Below are positions 48,101-59,937 of a stretch of 64,000 nt of DNA, one piece after another. The notes under the pieces are model-generated. The model was not told the DNA's origin, made no database searches, and saw only the letters and a list, made by a program, of their open reading frames with translations. The DNA comes from Rhea pennata (taxonomy: Eukaryota; Chordata; Aves; Rheiformes; Rheidae): assembly GCF_028389875.1 (NCBI RefSeq), contig NC_084677.1:11822017-11886016 (forward strand), given 5' to 3'. Every line of letters starts with the position of its first letter. Position 1 is the stretch's first letter. The position numbers and the translations under genes are program-made.

Positions 48101-49790
48101 TCTCTTTGTCTGTGTTTGTTCATTCTAACACAAATACCAACAATAGATTAGGTCTGCACTGTAGTATAGTTGGCTGTCATAAAATATGTTTGTTAATGTC
48201 CAGAGACTGGGGATGTAATTTTTTCATACCTTAAATGCTCAAAGCCCCAGTCCCTGCAAATGAATCTTTATTAAATAGTGCAGTCACCTTCTAATTTCTT
48301 CTAGTGTCACCCTTGATTGAACAGCAGGTGACATGTATATGCTGTCAGTAGGGAAGCAATACTCAAAATACAAACAGAACATAACATTTAAAATTGATTA
48401 TTGCTTTTAATCCTATAACTCAGCCTTTATAGGAAGCGAGTGCAGATTTTACATTTTGTAAGTACCCTTCAGAGAACAGATTAATGACATGTTTTCATTA
48501 TTTGAGTTTATTTCTAGAAGAGGAATATGGGTTTTTTTTCCTTTTTTCTTTTTTTTCTTTTAAATCCAAGTGCATATGCTGAACTAGCTGAAGGTCTCCA
48601 GGTGAATGAAGTATTTGTGCATATTGATAGCTTGTTTCACATAATACTCTGATTACTTGACTCCTGGCACTACCGGGGGCAGGAGGGGGAGATGCCTCTG
48701 CTTTCCTCTTAGCCTGCTAACCATTAGGATTATGATGAAACACCGTGTAAGTAGTTAATGGAGGCTGTTGTATCACAGCTGTTCTGAGTCCTGGCAATTG
48801 TTGAAACCTTGGAACAAGAAACTGGAATCAAGGTGAGTTAATTAGGTAAAATATAACTACAGGACTGAACTTTGACTAAGACACTGGTCACTATCAAGAA
48901 CAGATGTCGGAGATCCCATGGCACTTACTGGTCACTTCATACAGAACCTACTGCCAACGAACACGAATATTCAGTCTCGATCATCCAGTCTTGTATGGGA
49001 TGGAGGTGCTTTGTCTCTGGGTCTTTGACACACAGGCAATTTGGTAACTTGCATAGCCCAGGGCAGAACAGAGAACTGAGCGAGATTTTTTTTTTCTCTC
49101 TTGGATGATTCAGCTACCAAAGTAAGTACTAAACATACCCCTCCTACAGTGAAAATACTCATTTATACTTTGACCTGTGTGGCCTCCACCAGCCTGCTGC
49201 TGAGGTGCTGTCCCTGACTGCACTTTTGCCTTCATTGAGAAGATCCCAAAACCTGGTAGATCAGTGCTGCAAAGATGGGTTGGATTTCAGTTGCCTTAAA
49301 CCTTGAAAGGGTGAAATGTAAGCAAACACTGCCTCAGGTGAAAGCAACGCCTCGGATTTGCAAAGGGGAGCTGTGATGTTGGACCTGGGCATGGACGAGC
49401 TGCGTGAGACACTGGAGTTGGTGGCTGGTTCCCCCAAACGCGACTGCCGGGCGCTTCCGGCTGCACGGGCAGACCGCAGCACCGCTCCCGAGTGCCTTAG
49501 GTGCTTGCGTTAAGATCCTGTTGGGATTTAAGACTGCGATTTGTCACTAAAAAGTGAATGGGGAGATCTGCACACCATCTGCCTTGGAAAGCTAAACTCA
49601 CTTTTAAGGGAGGTTTTGAAGGACCACCTAACGAATAAACTGGTGTGTATGGGGGCATGGTCATTTGGGGCAGGGGCAGAACTTTTAGCCTCTTTTTATA
49701 TTGTAAAATGACTGAAGTGGGATAATGCTTTGGCTTTTTTGCTTTTATTTCTGCAGGGCACGTGGAAAATAGTTGTTGCGTGTATGAAGT
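48101..49790. other. Intergenic DNA between LMTK2 and BHLHA15
   Basis: AT-rich at first, with a pyrimidine-rich run around 48530-48560, becoming more GC-rich after 49380 on approach to the next island. The open frames (for example 48872-49108) have no domain features. No repeat family was recognised. Confidence 0.6.
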
Positions 49791-50062
49791 AGCGTGCTGT
49801 AGCTGCGTGGCCGTGCAGCGTCCCCCGGCAGCGCAGGCCTGCTGCCCGCCCTGCGGCAGAGCGCGCGGCAGCCCTGCTGCCCGCTGACACCTAGATCGCG
49901 TTTCTGGGAGGTGTTAGGTGTAAGTTTTCTTCCCCTGTTGCGTTTCAGAAAGGTGGGTTTGGGACAAAGCGCTGCGGTTTCAGCCATCACCTGGCTTTTA
50001 CTGGATTTAACAGCAACTGCAGCGAAGCTCTGCCAGCTCTTAGGCCCTGTGTCCACCGGGTC

Positions 50063-50066
<4 letters not shown>

Positions 50067-50108
<42 letters not shown>
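50067..50108. repeat. A42 homopolymer at the edge of the BHLHA15 island
   Basis: Forty-two uninterrupted A lie immediately upstream of the GC-rich core. It is either a retroposed tail or a slippage-prone poly(dA), which commonly excludes nucleosomes at promoters. No obvious retrocopy precedes it on the plus strand. Confidence 0.92.
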
Positions 50109-50109
<1 letters not shown>

Positions 50110-50199
50110 CGAAGGCGTTTCGTGGAGGCGAGGAAAGCCGCCGAGGACCCGGGCCGGGCCCGCCCCCACCCCCGCCGCCGCCGCCGCTAAGGCGACGTG

Positions 50200-50485
50200 T
50201 CGCGGCCGAGCAGCCGCCCGCCGCCTTCCCGCCCTCCCGCCGCCGCCTCAGGCCGCGCGCGGCCGCCGCCGCCTCCCCGCGCGGCGCCACCGTCGCCCCT
50301 CAGGGCAGGCTGTGTGTGGGGCGGAGGCGGGCGGCGCCGGCCCCCGACGGCTCGTGTGTCCCTGCAGGTCGCCTCTCGCTCCCGGTCCCCTCTCGCGTAG
50401 CCGTGCTGCCTCCCCCGGCGTCGCGGGGCGCCTGGTTCTGGGTCCCCGAGGCGGTTTCTCGGCCGTTGCAGCACGCCTCAGTCAG
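50200..50485 (+). other. BHLHA15: Possible non-coding first exon of BHLHA15
   Basis: The segment ends at a near-consensus donor (GTCAG|GTGAGT) inside the island. It would splice to an acceptor just upstream of the coding start, either TGTTTTTACAG ending at 52966 or TTCATTTGCACAG ending at 52792. The 5' boundary is unknown; 50200 is only a placeholder within the island. Confidence 0.4.
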
Positions 50486-52966
50486 GTGAGTATCCTCTTA
50501 CCCATCCCGCCTGCGCCCCCGGGCCGCCCTTTGCCGAGGTTCCCCCCTCTCCGCTGGCCGCGTCCCGCCGGCCGTCCCCTGTCAAAGAGCGGCGGCGCTT
50601 TTCGCGCAGGAGGATGGAGAAGGGCCGATCTCGGTGCCTGCTTTGCTTCACCGCCCTTCGGTTGCGCCTCCTCTGCGCGGCGAGCTGGGCGGATAAACCC
50701 TTGGCTCTGCTCTGGTTTTCTTGCTGAAGGCACCCGCGTGTCGCTCGCGTTTCTCCTAGGCGCCCGCAGTGGCTTGGAGCTGTCCCCCTCTCGGCCTGGC
50801 TGGTGCCCTGAGCAAACTTCTTGGGGAATTCCCACCCTTTTCTGGTGGATCCGGGTAGGCGAGAAGTGCTCCGCTGAGCACCTGCGGCCGGGGCGTTGGG
50901 GTTTTCTTGTCTCACTGACTAACCACTCTTACCTAGAAGCATCAGAATAAATATACATATTTTCTTACGATTTTGGTCTTAAGCTTCTACACGTAGGCGG
51001 ACTGGAAGAAAGCGGAAGTGTTTTGAAAATACATGGAGTCTTGGTAATACTGACCTTCGGTGCTAGAAGGAGGATTGCTGAGAGGCTGCTGTCCTCAAAC
51101 CTGGTGTTGGCACAGCATCTGAGCTTGGAGGGGGATAAAACCACTGCCCATCGTCTGCCATGTTAACACAGAAGGAAGGAGCATTGCTGTGTCTTTTTGG
51201 TTAAACTGGAGAGTAAATACTGCTCTACCGTTATTGTATCAAGGCAGAAACTACAGTTATACCCCACCATTATTCGACTGCTGGTGCAAGAGCAAAGTAT
51301 TTTCTCCCAGCAGCTTTCCATGATATCAGAAGGGTGAGATGCTGCTTTTGAGTGCATAATGAAACCCTCCTTAATGCTGCATCCGAATGCTTGGCCTGCT
51401 TCCACTCTGTCCTTTGCTGTACTGGAGCTGACACCTTACTTTAAAATTGACTGCTTTCTTCTGGGTGTAACTAATACCCAGGCTTTCTCCCACCTGTGTA
51501 TCAGCCTCAAAGAGCAGAACTGAGAGAGCTGGGAAGGCCACAAACGAGGAGCTGCTGGAGCTATCTGTAACGGATGCAGCTGGCACCTCAAGGATGAGAT
51601 GTAAAAGTAAATGATAATGCAGAGACACTGAAACATGGAATGAAGGGTCATGGCGAGAGAAGAAAAAAATCTTTAGCTGAGCACTGCTGATCTGGCAGTA
51701 GCTGACCTCCTTGCTTTCCTTTCTCATTTGCTTTGCTGAGAGGGAGGCAGGCTGTGTGCAAAAAGACACACAGCGAGGTGTGTGTATCTCTGCATGTGTG
51801 TGGGAGCTAGACCAGATTGCATAGGCAACGTGGGAGAGAACATGTTGTTTAGGAGAAGCGCCTGAGCTCTTGTATGAATTTGTGTGTCATGTTTCCCTCT
51901 AGTGGACTGCTCATATATATACACAGTGGAAACCTATTCCCACAAAAAGCAGATTACCAGGAGCTCAAGGAGAAGTTACTTTTTCAGTCAGTTTGAGGCT
52001 TTTGTTGAATGCTCCTGTGCGCTGTCTGTGTGTGTATGATGACGCAGTGTGGTTACCTGCAGTAATTAGAGCTGGGAGAAAAGAGAAACAGCTGAGATCA
52101 AAAAACAGAAGCAGTGTGTTACCAAACCTAATTGACCATTTTACTCATGGTGGTTTGCGGTTCACTCTTTCTGTGGCGCCTCTCTCTCTCTTTTTCCTTC
52201 TCTCTGCTTATTGAGGTCTTTAAATTGGACAAGTATTATCTCAGCCTGTTTTTTAAATATCTGTCCCATTTTCTCTGAGGGCAAGATGCTTTAGTATGGG
52301 TGTACTGATGTGGTTTCTGTCAATGTGTTTTCTCATGTGTCATGACTGCCTAAACCCTCTTTGCACGTAAACTAATGAGAGCGGTGTAGCTGAAAGGAGA
52401 ATTTGTCCAGTATTTCTACTCTCTGAGAATGATTCCAGCAGTGATGCCAGCACAGCCCTTACCCAGCGACTTCAGCATTATTTGAATGTGCAGTCAATTT
52501 GATACATGAAATGGAGCTACTGGTTTTAAATCCAGTTGCACACTGCAAAAACCAATTTGGTTTCAGTTTAAAACATCCTAGTAGACATACAAATGGATGG
52601 TCAGTGCCAAATGAGCTTGGAGCCCTTTTAGTTACAGAAGAGAGGTCTTTCCAGGCTGTGGCATACTCTTGAGAAGGTAGAGATTGTTTTTCCTTTGGCT
52701 TTCCATACCCAAGGATAGCAGTAAGTGATGTTCACTGCACCTTTGTTTCAGTGGATGTAAAAAGGGGGTTTCTCCTGTGTTCATTTGCACAGGTCACCTT
52801 GACCCGCGGCATTCACAACTCCTGAAATGAACATCACTGAATTAAAACAGCTGATCATGGTTTTCCAGTACTGAACAAGTAAACAAACACCTCAAACTTG
52901 TATACAAGTATTTGTTTAGCATGGAATTGTGCAACCGTTAGAGATTCTGATGTCATGTTTTTACAG
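50486..52966 (+). other. Probable BHLHA15 intron 1
   Basis: About 2.5 kb between the candidate donor and the acceptor before the coding exon. It is of ordinary composition with no recognised repeat. Open frames on the minus strand near 51163-51924 have no domain features. Confidence 0.45.
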
Positions 52967-53015
52967 CATATTGATGCTTAGTGCAGAAGATTCATTTAAG
53001 GGTGATCAGGCTGGA

Positions 53016-53033
53016 ATGTCAATGGAAACATGA
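53016..53033 (+). other. BHLHA15 upstream ORF overlapping the start codon
   Basis: ATG TCA ATG GAA ACA TGA forms a five-codon frame (MSMET) whose TGA overlaps the main start as ATGA (main ATG 53030-53032, uORF stop 53031-53033). Both candidate splice acceptors lie upstream, so the mRNA should carry it. This arrangement can couple termination and reinitiation. Confidence 0.6.
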
Positions 53034-53563
53034 AAACTAAAACCAAAGGAAAGAAGCAAAGGCTTACTGTTGATAAAGAAGCATTTTCAGAGGAGTCAAC
53101 GGTGAGAAAGAAAGAACTGGTGAAACGCTTGCAACACAAAGAAAGGAGGAAGGGGGGAAGCAAGGAAAGCAGCAAGAGTACTGCAGCCAGAGCCAAGCAT
53201 GCTTGGAGCAATACAGACAGACGGTTGAGGAGGCTGGAAAGCAATGAACGTGAGAGGCAGAGAATGCACAAGCTCAACAACGCTTTCCAGGCCTTGCGGG
53301 AGGTGATCCCCCATGTGAGAGCTGACAATAAACTTTCCAAAATAGAGACTCTGACGTTGGCCAAAAATTACATTAAATCCTTGACCTCTATTATACTCAA
53401 TATGTCCAATGGACATTTTCCAGCTGCAGAAGGAACAGGGGGAACCAGTGGATCAAAACTGCAGCAGCAATACCAACAGCAGCATGGGGATGGTGGACAT
53501 GAAGAAAGTGTAAAAAAATATTCCATGCCGATTCAGAGCTTCAGCCAAAGCAGCCATAGTTAG
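53030..53563 (+). CDS. BHLHA15: Basic helix-loop-helix factor BHLHA15 (MIST1)
   Basis: A 177-residue single coding exon. The N terminus (1-66) is Lys/Arg/Ser-rich. The bHLH occupies about 67-120: basic region [16 protein letters not shown] with the E-box-contacting Glu75, helix 1 [12 protein letters not shown], loop [10 protein letters not shown] and helix 2 [12 protein letters not shown]. This is almost identical to mammalian MIST1. The tail has a Gln-rich run ([13 protein letters not shown]) and a Ser-rich end. In the family, MIST1 homodimers bind E-boxes and drive secretory-cell maturation in acinar, gastric chief and plasma cells downstream of XBP1. The start has A at -3 and shares the MKTK opening with mammals. 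The N-terminal third is divergent from the Pro/Gly/Arg-rich mammalian version. It lies in sense after LMTK2 and tail-to-tail with TECPR1. Confidence 0.97.
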   Translation: MKTKTKGKKQRLTVDKEAFSEESTVRKKELVKRLQHKERRKGGSKESSKSTAARAKHAWSNTDRRLRRLESNERERQRMHKLNNAFQALREVIPHVRADNKLSKIETLTLAKNYIKSLTSIILNMSNGHFPAAEGTGGTSGSKLQQQYQQQHGDGGHEESVKKYSMPIQSFSQSSHS

Positions 53564-54460
53564 CTGCTCCCTTCATTCTCTTTCTTTCCTGTTTGATGGT
53601 ATATGTCAATACCTAGAGTTTTTAAGAGATTGTTTTTGTGTCTCCATATTGCTCTTTTTTTTTCTTAAAAAGACAATCAGGTGACATTTGTGGTTATAGC
53701 TTATATTACACATTAAAAATTTGTGTGGATAGTTTTTTTGAGGTGTTTTGGAATTTATCCTGTGATACCACAGCTGAATTGCAGAAAGTAATTTATTTAT
53801 TAACTTCTGAAAATTACACTCCTAGAAGTGTTGTGAGTTATGTGTTTAAGCCCTGTGTCACCTGAGTTCACTTGTACTGGGCTGTAATGTTGTTTTCCAG
53901 CCATTTAATGAATTGATTCTTCCTTAACTATCTAACTACTGAGGAAGATTAAAAACCATGACTAACCTGTTGAGCGAAGTGGTACACATGAGAACCCAGC
54001 CACCAAATCTGCATATTTATCTTGGGTGTTTTGGATCTATTCTGAAGCTCACTGAAATCAATGGAAGGCTCCCTTTTACTTTCCTGGTGTCCCAACCACT
54101 GGGATGTATTACTGAATTTAAAACATGCAGTATATTTTGATTGTTGCAGAGCACGATTAACATTTGAAAGTACTTCTTAATGTAAACATTTACGAATCTT
54201 CCTTAGATTGTAAGCTCTCCAGAGTAAGGACATTTTTCTGTCTGTTTCTAAAGCATCCAGCCTCCGTCCATTAAATAATGGGCAAGTTACTTATGATCTT
54301 TGCAAAAATGGTGATAAGAACACTTTAGTATAGTCACAAGTTAGACAGCGATCTATCCAATTACTAATTATGTGCTAATAAAACTTGCAACATAATCTGG
54401 ATTTCTTTTTCTGGGCTAATGCTAGATTCTGACATTATGAAATACAATAAAAGAAGGAGG
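53564..54460 (+). other. BHLHA15: BHLHA15 3' untranslated region with polyadenylation signals
   Basis: Non-coding AT-rich DNA follows the stop. AATAAA occurs at 54377-54382 (in GCTAATAAAAC) and at 54446-54451 (in ACAATAAAAG). Either would give a 3' UTR of about 0.8-0.9 kb. Downstream elements are not distinctive, so the choice is open. Confidence 0.5.
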
Positions 54461-55098
54461 AGCTCTTCCAACAAGACAAAGGAGCTTTTTTTCCATTTCC
54501 CATCTCATTCTAAAAAGTTTTATGTGACTGAGAAACTCTCATTTCCTATTTTTATACCTGAAGAATTTTTATACGTGCCCTTTTTGTTGGTTATGTTGGT
54601 TTTGCAATATGCGTTGCATGTGAAGCTCTTGTGTTGCAGCTCTTCATACCCCTGAAGTCCTACAATGGTAGGACAATTGTTGCTCTGTGGTATGGATAGC
54701 AAAGGTAGAATTTGGGATCTTGTTCACCTGTGGGATTGATACAGCATCTTAAGTAGTCCTTCCCCCTGTTAAGTAGGGCTATGCAAGGAGAGAAGGAGGC
54801 TGAGGAAGGGTTTAGCAGATCTGTTAAAGAAGGGGACTGAAGAGAACTGCTGCACTTAATAGTTTGTAACATGCTATTTATTTTGCTCCAGCAGGGCTGA
54901 TAGTGTGGTGATTTCATTTGGACCAAAGTGTAAGGTTTCAAAGACAGGCCAATAAGGGATGAGAATTCTTCTCCACCATAGCTGTCTACAGGTATGATAT
55001 AGAACAATGTAATGTATTTTAGATGTGTGGCACTCTTACTGAGAAAAGATTTGGATCCTGCCTCCTTGGCTTTGTTTTTTATAGATTCAGAACTCTTT

Positions 55099-55434
55099 TC
55101 AGACTTTAAAATGCTTGCAGTTAGCACTCCTAATACCCAGTGTTAATGAAAGTATTATTTCGTTTGTCTTGCAGATTTGATTTCCCTTAATTGTGCTGTA
55201 TTTTACTTCATACAACTGCTCCTTAACATATTTGTGTGCAATAGGAGAAGGAAATATCATCAAGGCATTTTCTTTCAGTCGTTGTACTTCCTCTTTTATC
55301 TGAAGAGATACTTCATTGGGATTTATCTGGTCACCTTTTAAAATGCAGTTTTCTGTTAGCAGAACACCCTCCTCTCTGTTGCAGAAGCAGATTGCTAAAA
55401 TAGGAAAATACCTACTTAGGTACTCAAAGGTCAT
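55099..55434 (-). other. Unidentified 111-codon minus-strand open frame
   Basis: From ATG at 55432-55434 the frame reads with a mixed charged and hydrophobic composition (for example NREEGVLLTENCILKGDQIN, VSLQIKEEVQRLKENAL, IFPSPIAHKYVKEQLYEVKY), unlike the neighbouring AT-rich frames. It is closed by a TGA at about 55099. A second frame (54660-55127) begins inside its end in another phase, so a frameshifted relic is possible. No family is recognised and no splice signals are convincing. Confidence 0.25.
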
Positions 55435-57009
55435 TGTGCTTCTCTACTGTTTTACAATGAACTGGAAGGAGCAGCAGGTATGAAGATTTTTAACAGAAGG
55501 GGAAGCCAAACTATCAGGCAGTATATAAACATGTTAAAATATATGTAACATCTTCTCTACATTTTTAACTTCTAAAATCCCATATCCCTCTGACAGAGAT
55601 TTGGACAGTAAAGCCTATATTGAAAACAAAACATGTTACCTAACCACTAGCCCGTAGTGAATTAGAGTGAGGCTTCTGTTCACGTAACAGTCACGACGAG
55701 ATGAAGCTTCAGTAAATGTTTATAGTCAGCAGTCATAATACTTCCATAGAAATCATTAACATTTTTTGAAGGAGATAAAATGCTAAATGTAAGCTGAAGA
55801 AAGCTTGCTTAGAGGGATAGGGCTTCAGCAGCATCTGGGAAGCATTCAGACTAGAAAGGCTAATGAAGGTCAGCCTTTTAAGTAATTGCAATGTGCACAT
55901 TTGAATAAATGACCAAAGCTGCATAGCGTACAAACTTGCCTACTCTCGGAGGTAGCCCCTTTTTTTCCTCCTCATTTTCTGCATCTTAAATACACAAAGG
56001 GTCAGATGGGGTATACCTCACTATTCCAAGATCTGGCAGCAGGTTAAAAGGTTACATTGTATCTGATACACACATCTATCTCAGATCTATCTGATTTGTT
56101 TGCTACAGCCTTATCCCTCAGAATAATGCTGATGAATGATTGCTGAAATGTTTAGAGAGGAATTCACCAAGGAAGAACCTGTGTATTGCTTCTCTCGGGA
56201 AATCCTGGGTGGGGCCTATTGCAGCAGGCATAGAAATATTATCATAATTATCAGAAGATAACTTAAAAAAAAAAAGTTATCTGAGTAAGTAGCGTAACAT
56301 CTGTGTTTGAATGATTGCATTTCTGAAAACAGTGTTCTAGTTGCATCTCTTAGGAGCAATGGATGACACTATTTTAATAGTTTAATAAATACATAGGTAA
56401 TAGTAATTTATTTTAAAAGGCATAGGAGAATTTGAGCTACCAGAAATTAACACACACACACGAGTCATACATACATACATAAATGGACTAATTAAGTTTC
56501 TCTTTATAAGGTAGTTTGCACATGTGAAGTTGTAATGCATATCTGTCACATTCTTGATGAGCAGCAGGTTGTTTATATAGCTTATCTATTTCCTTGAGCA
56601 CACAAAACTATTCAGGGTTCATCCTGTTTGGAACAAGAGGTTGGCCATAGTCTGCTTCTACTTGGCCAACAAAAGCCCTTTGTCTTAAGGGAGTTGTTGC
56701 AGCTTGTATAAGCTTTAAACAAAAGTAGCAGTGAATATCCCCTGCTGCTCCTGGTTAGGCACGACTGTATGCTATTGCGTGATTTAATCTGGATGGCTGC
56801 TGTGCAGGGGAGTTGATGGCCTCCAGTGGTCAATGGCCTGATGGGTGCCAGGTGCTGTGGTGGGTCACTAGTCTCATGAGAGGGGGGCACCATCCCACAG
56901 CAGGGACATCCACCCAACCGGAGCTCTAGGGGACAATGCTGTTACCTTGGTGTCGGGTTGCAGAGAGCTTGAGGTCTCTTCCCCAGCTGGGGCTGGGGTG
57001 CTTCAAATA

Positions 57010-57165
57010 CTGCAGCTGGCTGTCCAGAGAGGTTGTGCAATGTTCATCCTTGGCAGTGCTCAGAACTCAACATAGCCCTGAGAAACCTGATCAAATTAGA
57101 CCTGCAGAGGTTGGCCTAGGTGACTTCTAGACATCTCTTCTATCCCAAATTATTCTATGGTTCTG
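57010..57165 (+). mobile_element. CR1 LINE 3' end
   Basis: Plus-strand CR1 tail: GGCTGTCCAGAGAGGTTGTG, CATCCTTGGCAGTGCTCAGA, CCCTGAGAAACCTGATC, GTTGGCCTAGGTGACTTCTA and the terminal ATTATTCTATGGTTCTGTG. It is 5'-truncated. The left edge is approximate. Confidence 0.9.
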
Positions 57166-57714
57166 TGCATCGTTCCCTAAGTAATGACTGAGCTCTCGTA
57201 GATTATGGTAACTCGTGTAGGATTCTTTGAAGATCATTAGTTCACTAAATCAGTGCATTACAAGGAAGACTGTTAGGATTTCCAGACACTAAATGTCTGC
57301 CCTGAAATATTTTGTGGAAGAGCCATTGTTCGAATTTCTCTTTGGCTACTCTGGCAGCCAGAGCATTGGTATTTTAACAGCATCCTTGATGAAGCACTGC
57401 ATATCACTTTGTAACAGCATCAGTAATCTGTTCTTAAATAGAGTTTAAATGCTTGTGGCAGTGTTTTATTGGCAGGACTCACTGCAAGCAGAGACCTTAT
57501 TTGAATATTAAGCCAAAAATGGCACATAACATCCAGCATTTCTCAGATGAGAAATGTGAAAGCTACCCCTTCTCTGAACACTGTCACCTCTAACAGTGAG
57601 ACAGAGGACATGTGCATTTTAACTGAAGGACAAGGGCTGCTTTCCAAGATGGTGCTTTGTAACAAAAAGTGCTGCTTTCCTGGACATCTTAAAGGGATTT
57701 AATGAAAAGCACTT

Positions 57715-59736
57715 TTTTTTTCCTGATAAATTACTTTATTTTTCAAAATTGTTTCATTTTACAGTAAACTTTTCTTATTTTACCTAGCCATAACAATGAT
57801 GTTATATTTTGAAATTAATGCTTTCTAATTTCAGTTTCAGATAGCAAATGTTTAGTAGCCAAATATTTTATAATTTACCTTTCGTTCACTTAAACCCAAC
57901 TTTTTATAGTAAAATAGGTGAGACTTGGCAACATAGGGAAAATGCAAAATTACATTAGAAAGCTTATTGTATAGAATCAGTTTGACTGTTGAAAATATAA
58001 ACACCAAATATTAAAAGAGAAACATAATCTGACTTTTTGATAAGATGCAGAGAAAATACAATCCTAATAATTCTCTAAAAATACATGATAAAGCTATTAT
58101 ATTTATTTGGACAAAATGTTGTGCAAGTTACGCAAAACCTTTATATGGGTATTAATGCAAACACAAATGTTATTTATGACACTTGCAAGAATTCATGTAT
58201 ATGAAAAATCATAATCACATATTGGAAAGATTAACAGGGTTCTTTAAACAGTAAAGCATCTTAAAGAATTTTAATTCACATTTAGACCTCAAAACAGTGC
58301 TTTCCATGGCATTAAAATAACAAATATATTCTTTAAGTACGTGCAAACATTAGTTTTACTTCTACAAATACAGTACTTGAGACCACACCACACTATTCTT
58401 CATATAAAAATAAGTTCACACTCAGTCACACGCACACACACACGTACAACACAGGAGAAACAATTGTAAACTGCTGCCAAGGAGAAACTTGGTACCCTCC
58501 TGAGGCTGGGGAGAAAGGAAGCTTTCCCAGTACTTCTCAAGGAGTAGATTTTAAAGACTAGTTTCACATCACAGTAACTAAAATTCCTAAGCAAGACAGA
58601 AACAAAGCATTTCTGAGAATAAAGAGTTATTTCTTGTTGGAAGAAGAGATGAAATCAATCAATCAGTAAACAAAGAGTAGAGCCTCATTCTGAGCCCACA
58701 GTAGTGGCAGAACTCCACTAATATCAAAGAAATTGTTTCACATTCCTACTAATGTGAAGTCAGAATCTTATTTAAGACCTCCTCTTGTCTTTTACTCTAC
58801 AAAACATATTTTTTAATCAGCTGGAACATAACCTAATTCCTCAAAAATGTCTGGTCCCTTCCAACTTCATTAGTTAGGCACCTGTATATCTTATTATCAG
58901 GGGTTTCAGTTAAGAGGGGAAAAAAAAAACTTGATTTATCTGCCTTTGGTCTGACAATTTAGAATGAGACCTTACCACTTCTCTTCACACAGAATAGCAC
59001 TGTACTCCCTGCATAGTCCCACTGAAACCAGTGGTTCCATTTGCTGAGCCAGATTCCACTCACAGTGAGCAAAGATAGTAGAAACTGGCCTTTACCAGTA
59101 ACTGCAGTTGCCCTAAGCTGAGCTGTACAGAACTTTGTGTGTATATGCACATTCGTAATTTTGCTGATGTAAGAAAGAACAGCGTGACCAAATTACATGC
59201 TTACATAAGCAGGACTTACATGAGCAAAGTGCATGGATGTTTATAAAATCAGGACCAGTTATGTTTGCTGGGCTAATCACCCTGCAATTCAGTTATATTG
59301 AAATGACTCTTAAAATCTTCATCCTGGTCAAAGATGAATGTAAAGTATAGTGTGCAAGATGCCCGAGTATGTGAGAAATGTACTAAAGGGAAGTGTAATA
59401 TTCATAAAGAATAAAAGAAATGTAGTGAGCATTTTCAAAGACCCTCACATTCATATAGTTTTGTAGCAGCTATGGCAAAGGGTCAGAAATATATTGTGGT
59501 TACAATGCCTGCCTGCTTTGAGAAAACTAGCAATTCTATCAAGTCACATTTCACTAATGATGTGGTAGAGGAAATCACTATTTAAATTAGCCCATTACAA
59601 ATTCCAGTTCTAATGTAAAATACATTAGTAACACAAAAGGGCTGTCTTTTTCCTTCCAGGCAGTACACATTTAGGGTTTGTTTCTTTTTAAATTATACTG
59701 ACTACTGTTTGTTTGCAAGATGTAGACACTGAGAAC
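57715..59736 (-). other. TECPR1: TECPR1 3' untranslated region
   Basis: About 2 kb of AT-rich, non-coding DNA lies downstream (minus strand) of the TECPR1 stop at 59737-59739. It contains a short CA run near 58432-58444. The 3' limit is set by the last AATAAA on the minus strand. Confidence 0.6.
57735..57740 (-). terminator. Candidate TECPR1 polyadenylation signal
   Basis: TTTATT on the plus strand is AATAAA on the minus strand, about 2.0 kb after the stop. Another candidate lies at about 58099-58104. A T-run (57709-57722, plus) follows. It is the farthest good signal before intergenic DNA. Confidence 0.5.
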
Positions 59737-59937
59737 TTAACAGTTAACAGCATTTCTGTCCAGTTCTTGTTCTTCACTGATCATCAAAGGGGTGGTTTTA
59801 GAATGTTCTGTATTTCCTTTACTCTCCTCACCTCCTAAATCCATTGATTTTGCAGGGTCTTGCTCAGAAGTATCCTGTGTAATGACCCTAGATGCTTCAG
59901 TTGCATTTCCTCTGACTGTAATGTGCTCCCAACCACC
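59737..59937 (-). CDS. TECPR1: TECPR1 last coding exon
   Basis: Acceptor TTCTTTTATAG (minus), then GGWEHITVRGNATEASRVIT, a Glu/Ser/Thr-rich tail and the stop TAA at 59737-59739. Length is 201 nt, phase 0 at the start. It closes the last tectonin blade. The tail after the WEHI motif is variable in the family. Confidence 0.93.
   Translation of the reverse strand, partial: GGWEHITVRGNATEASRVITQDTSEQDPAKSMDLGGEESKGNTEHSKTTPLMISEEQELDRNAVNC

Larger units (their letters stand above)
49790..50900 (+). promoter_or_regulatory. GC-rich island, probable BHLHA15 promoter
   Basis: CpG-dense DNA occurs in two blocks (about 49790-49880 and 50109-50600), continuing moderately GC-rich to about 50900. It lies 2.5-3 kb upstream of the BHLHA15 coding exon on the same strand. 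Human BHLHA15 has a non-coding first exon, and a strong donor CAGTCAG|GTGAGT at 50485/50486 fits that arrangement. The many long open frames here on both strands are products of GC richness. Confidence 0.6.
54461..57714. other. Intergenic DNA between BHLHA15 and TECPR1
   Basis: Mostly AT-rich. It carries a CR1 3' end (57010-57165) and, on the minus strand, two consecutive open frames (55099-55434 and 54660-55127), the first of which looks somewhat coding-like. No known gene is expected between these two genes. Confidence 0.6.

Noticed and set aside
49745-50950. Open frames of 95-212 codons on both strands around the second GC island
   Set aside because: Same GC artefact. One frame even reads through the A42 run as poly-lysine, and no domain or splice evidence supports them.
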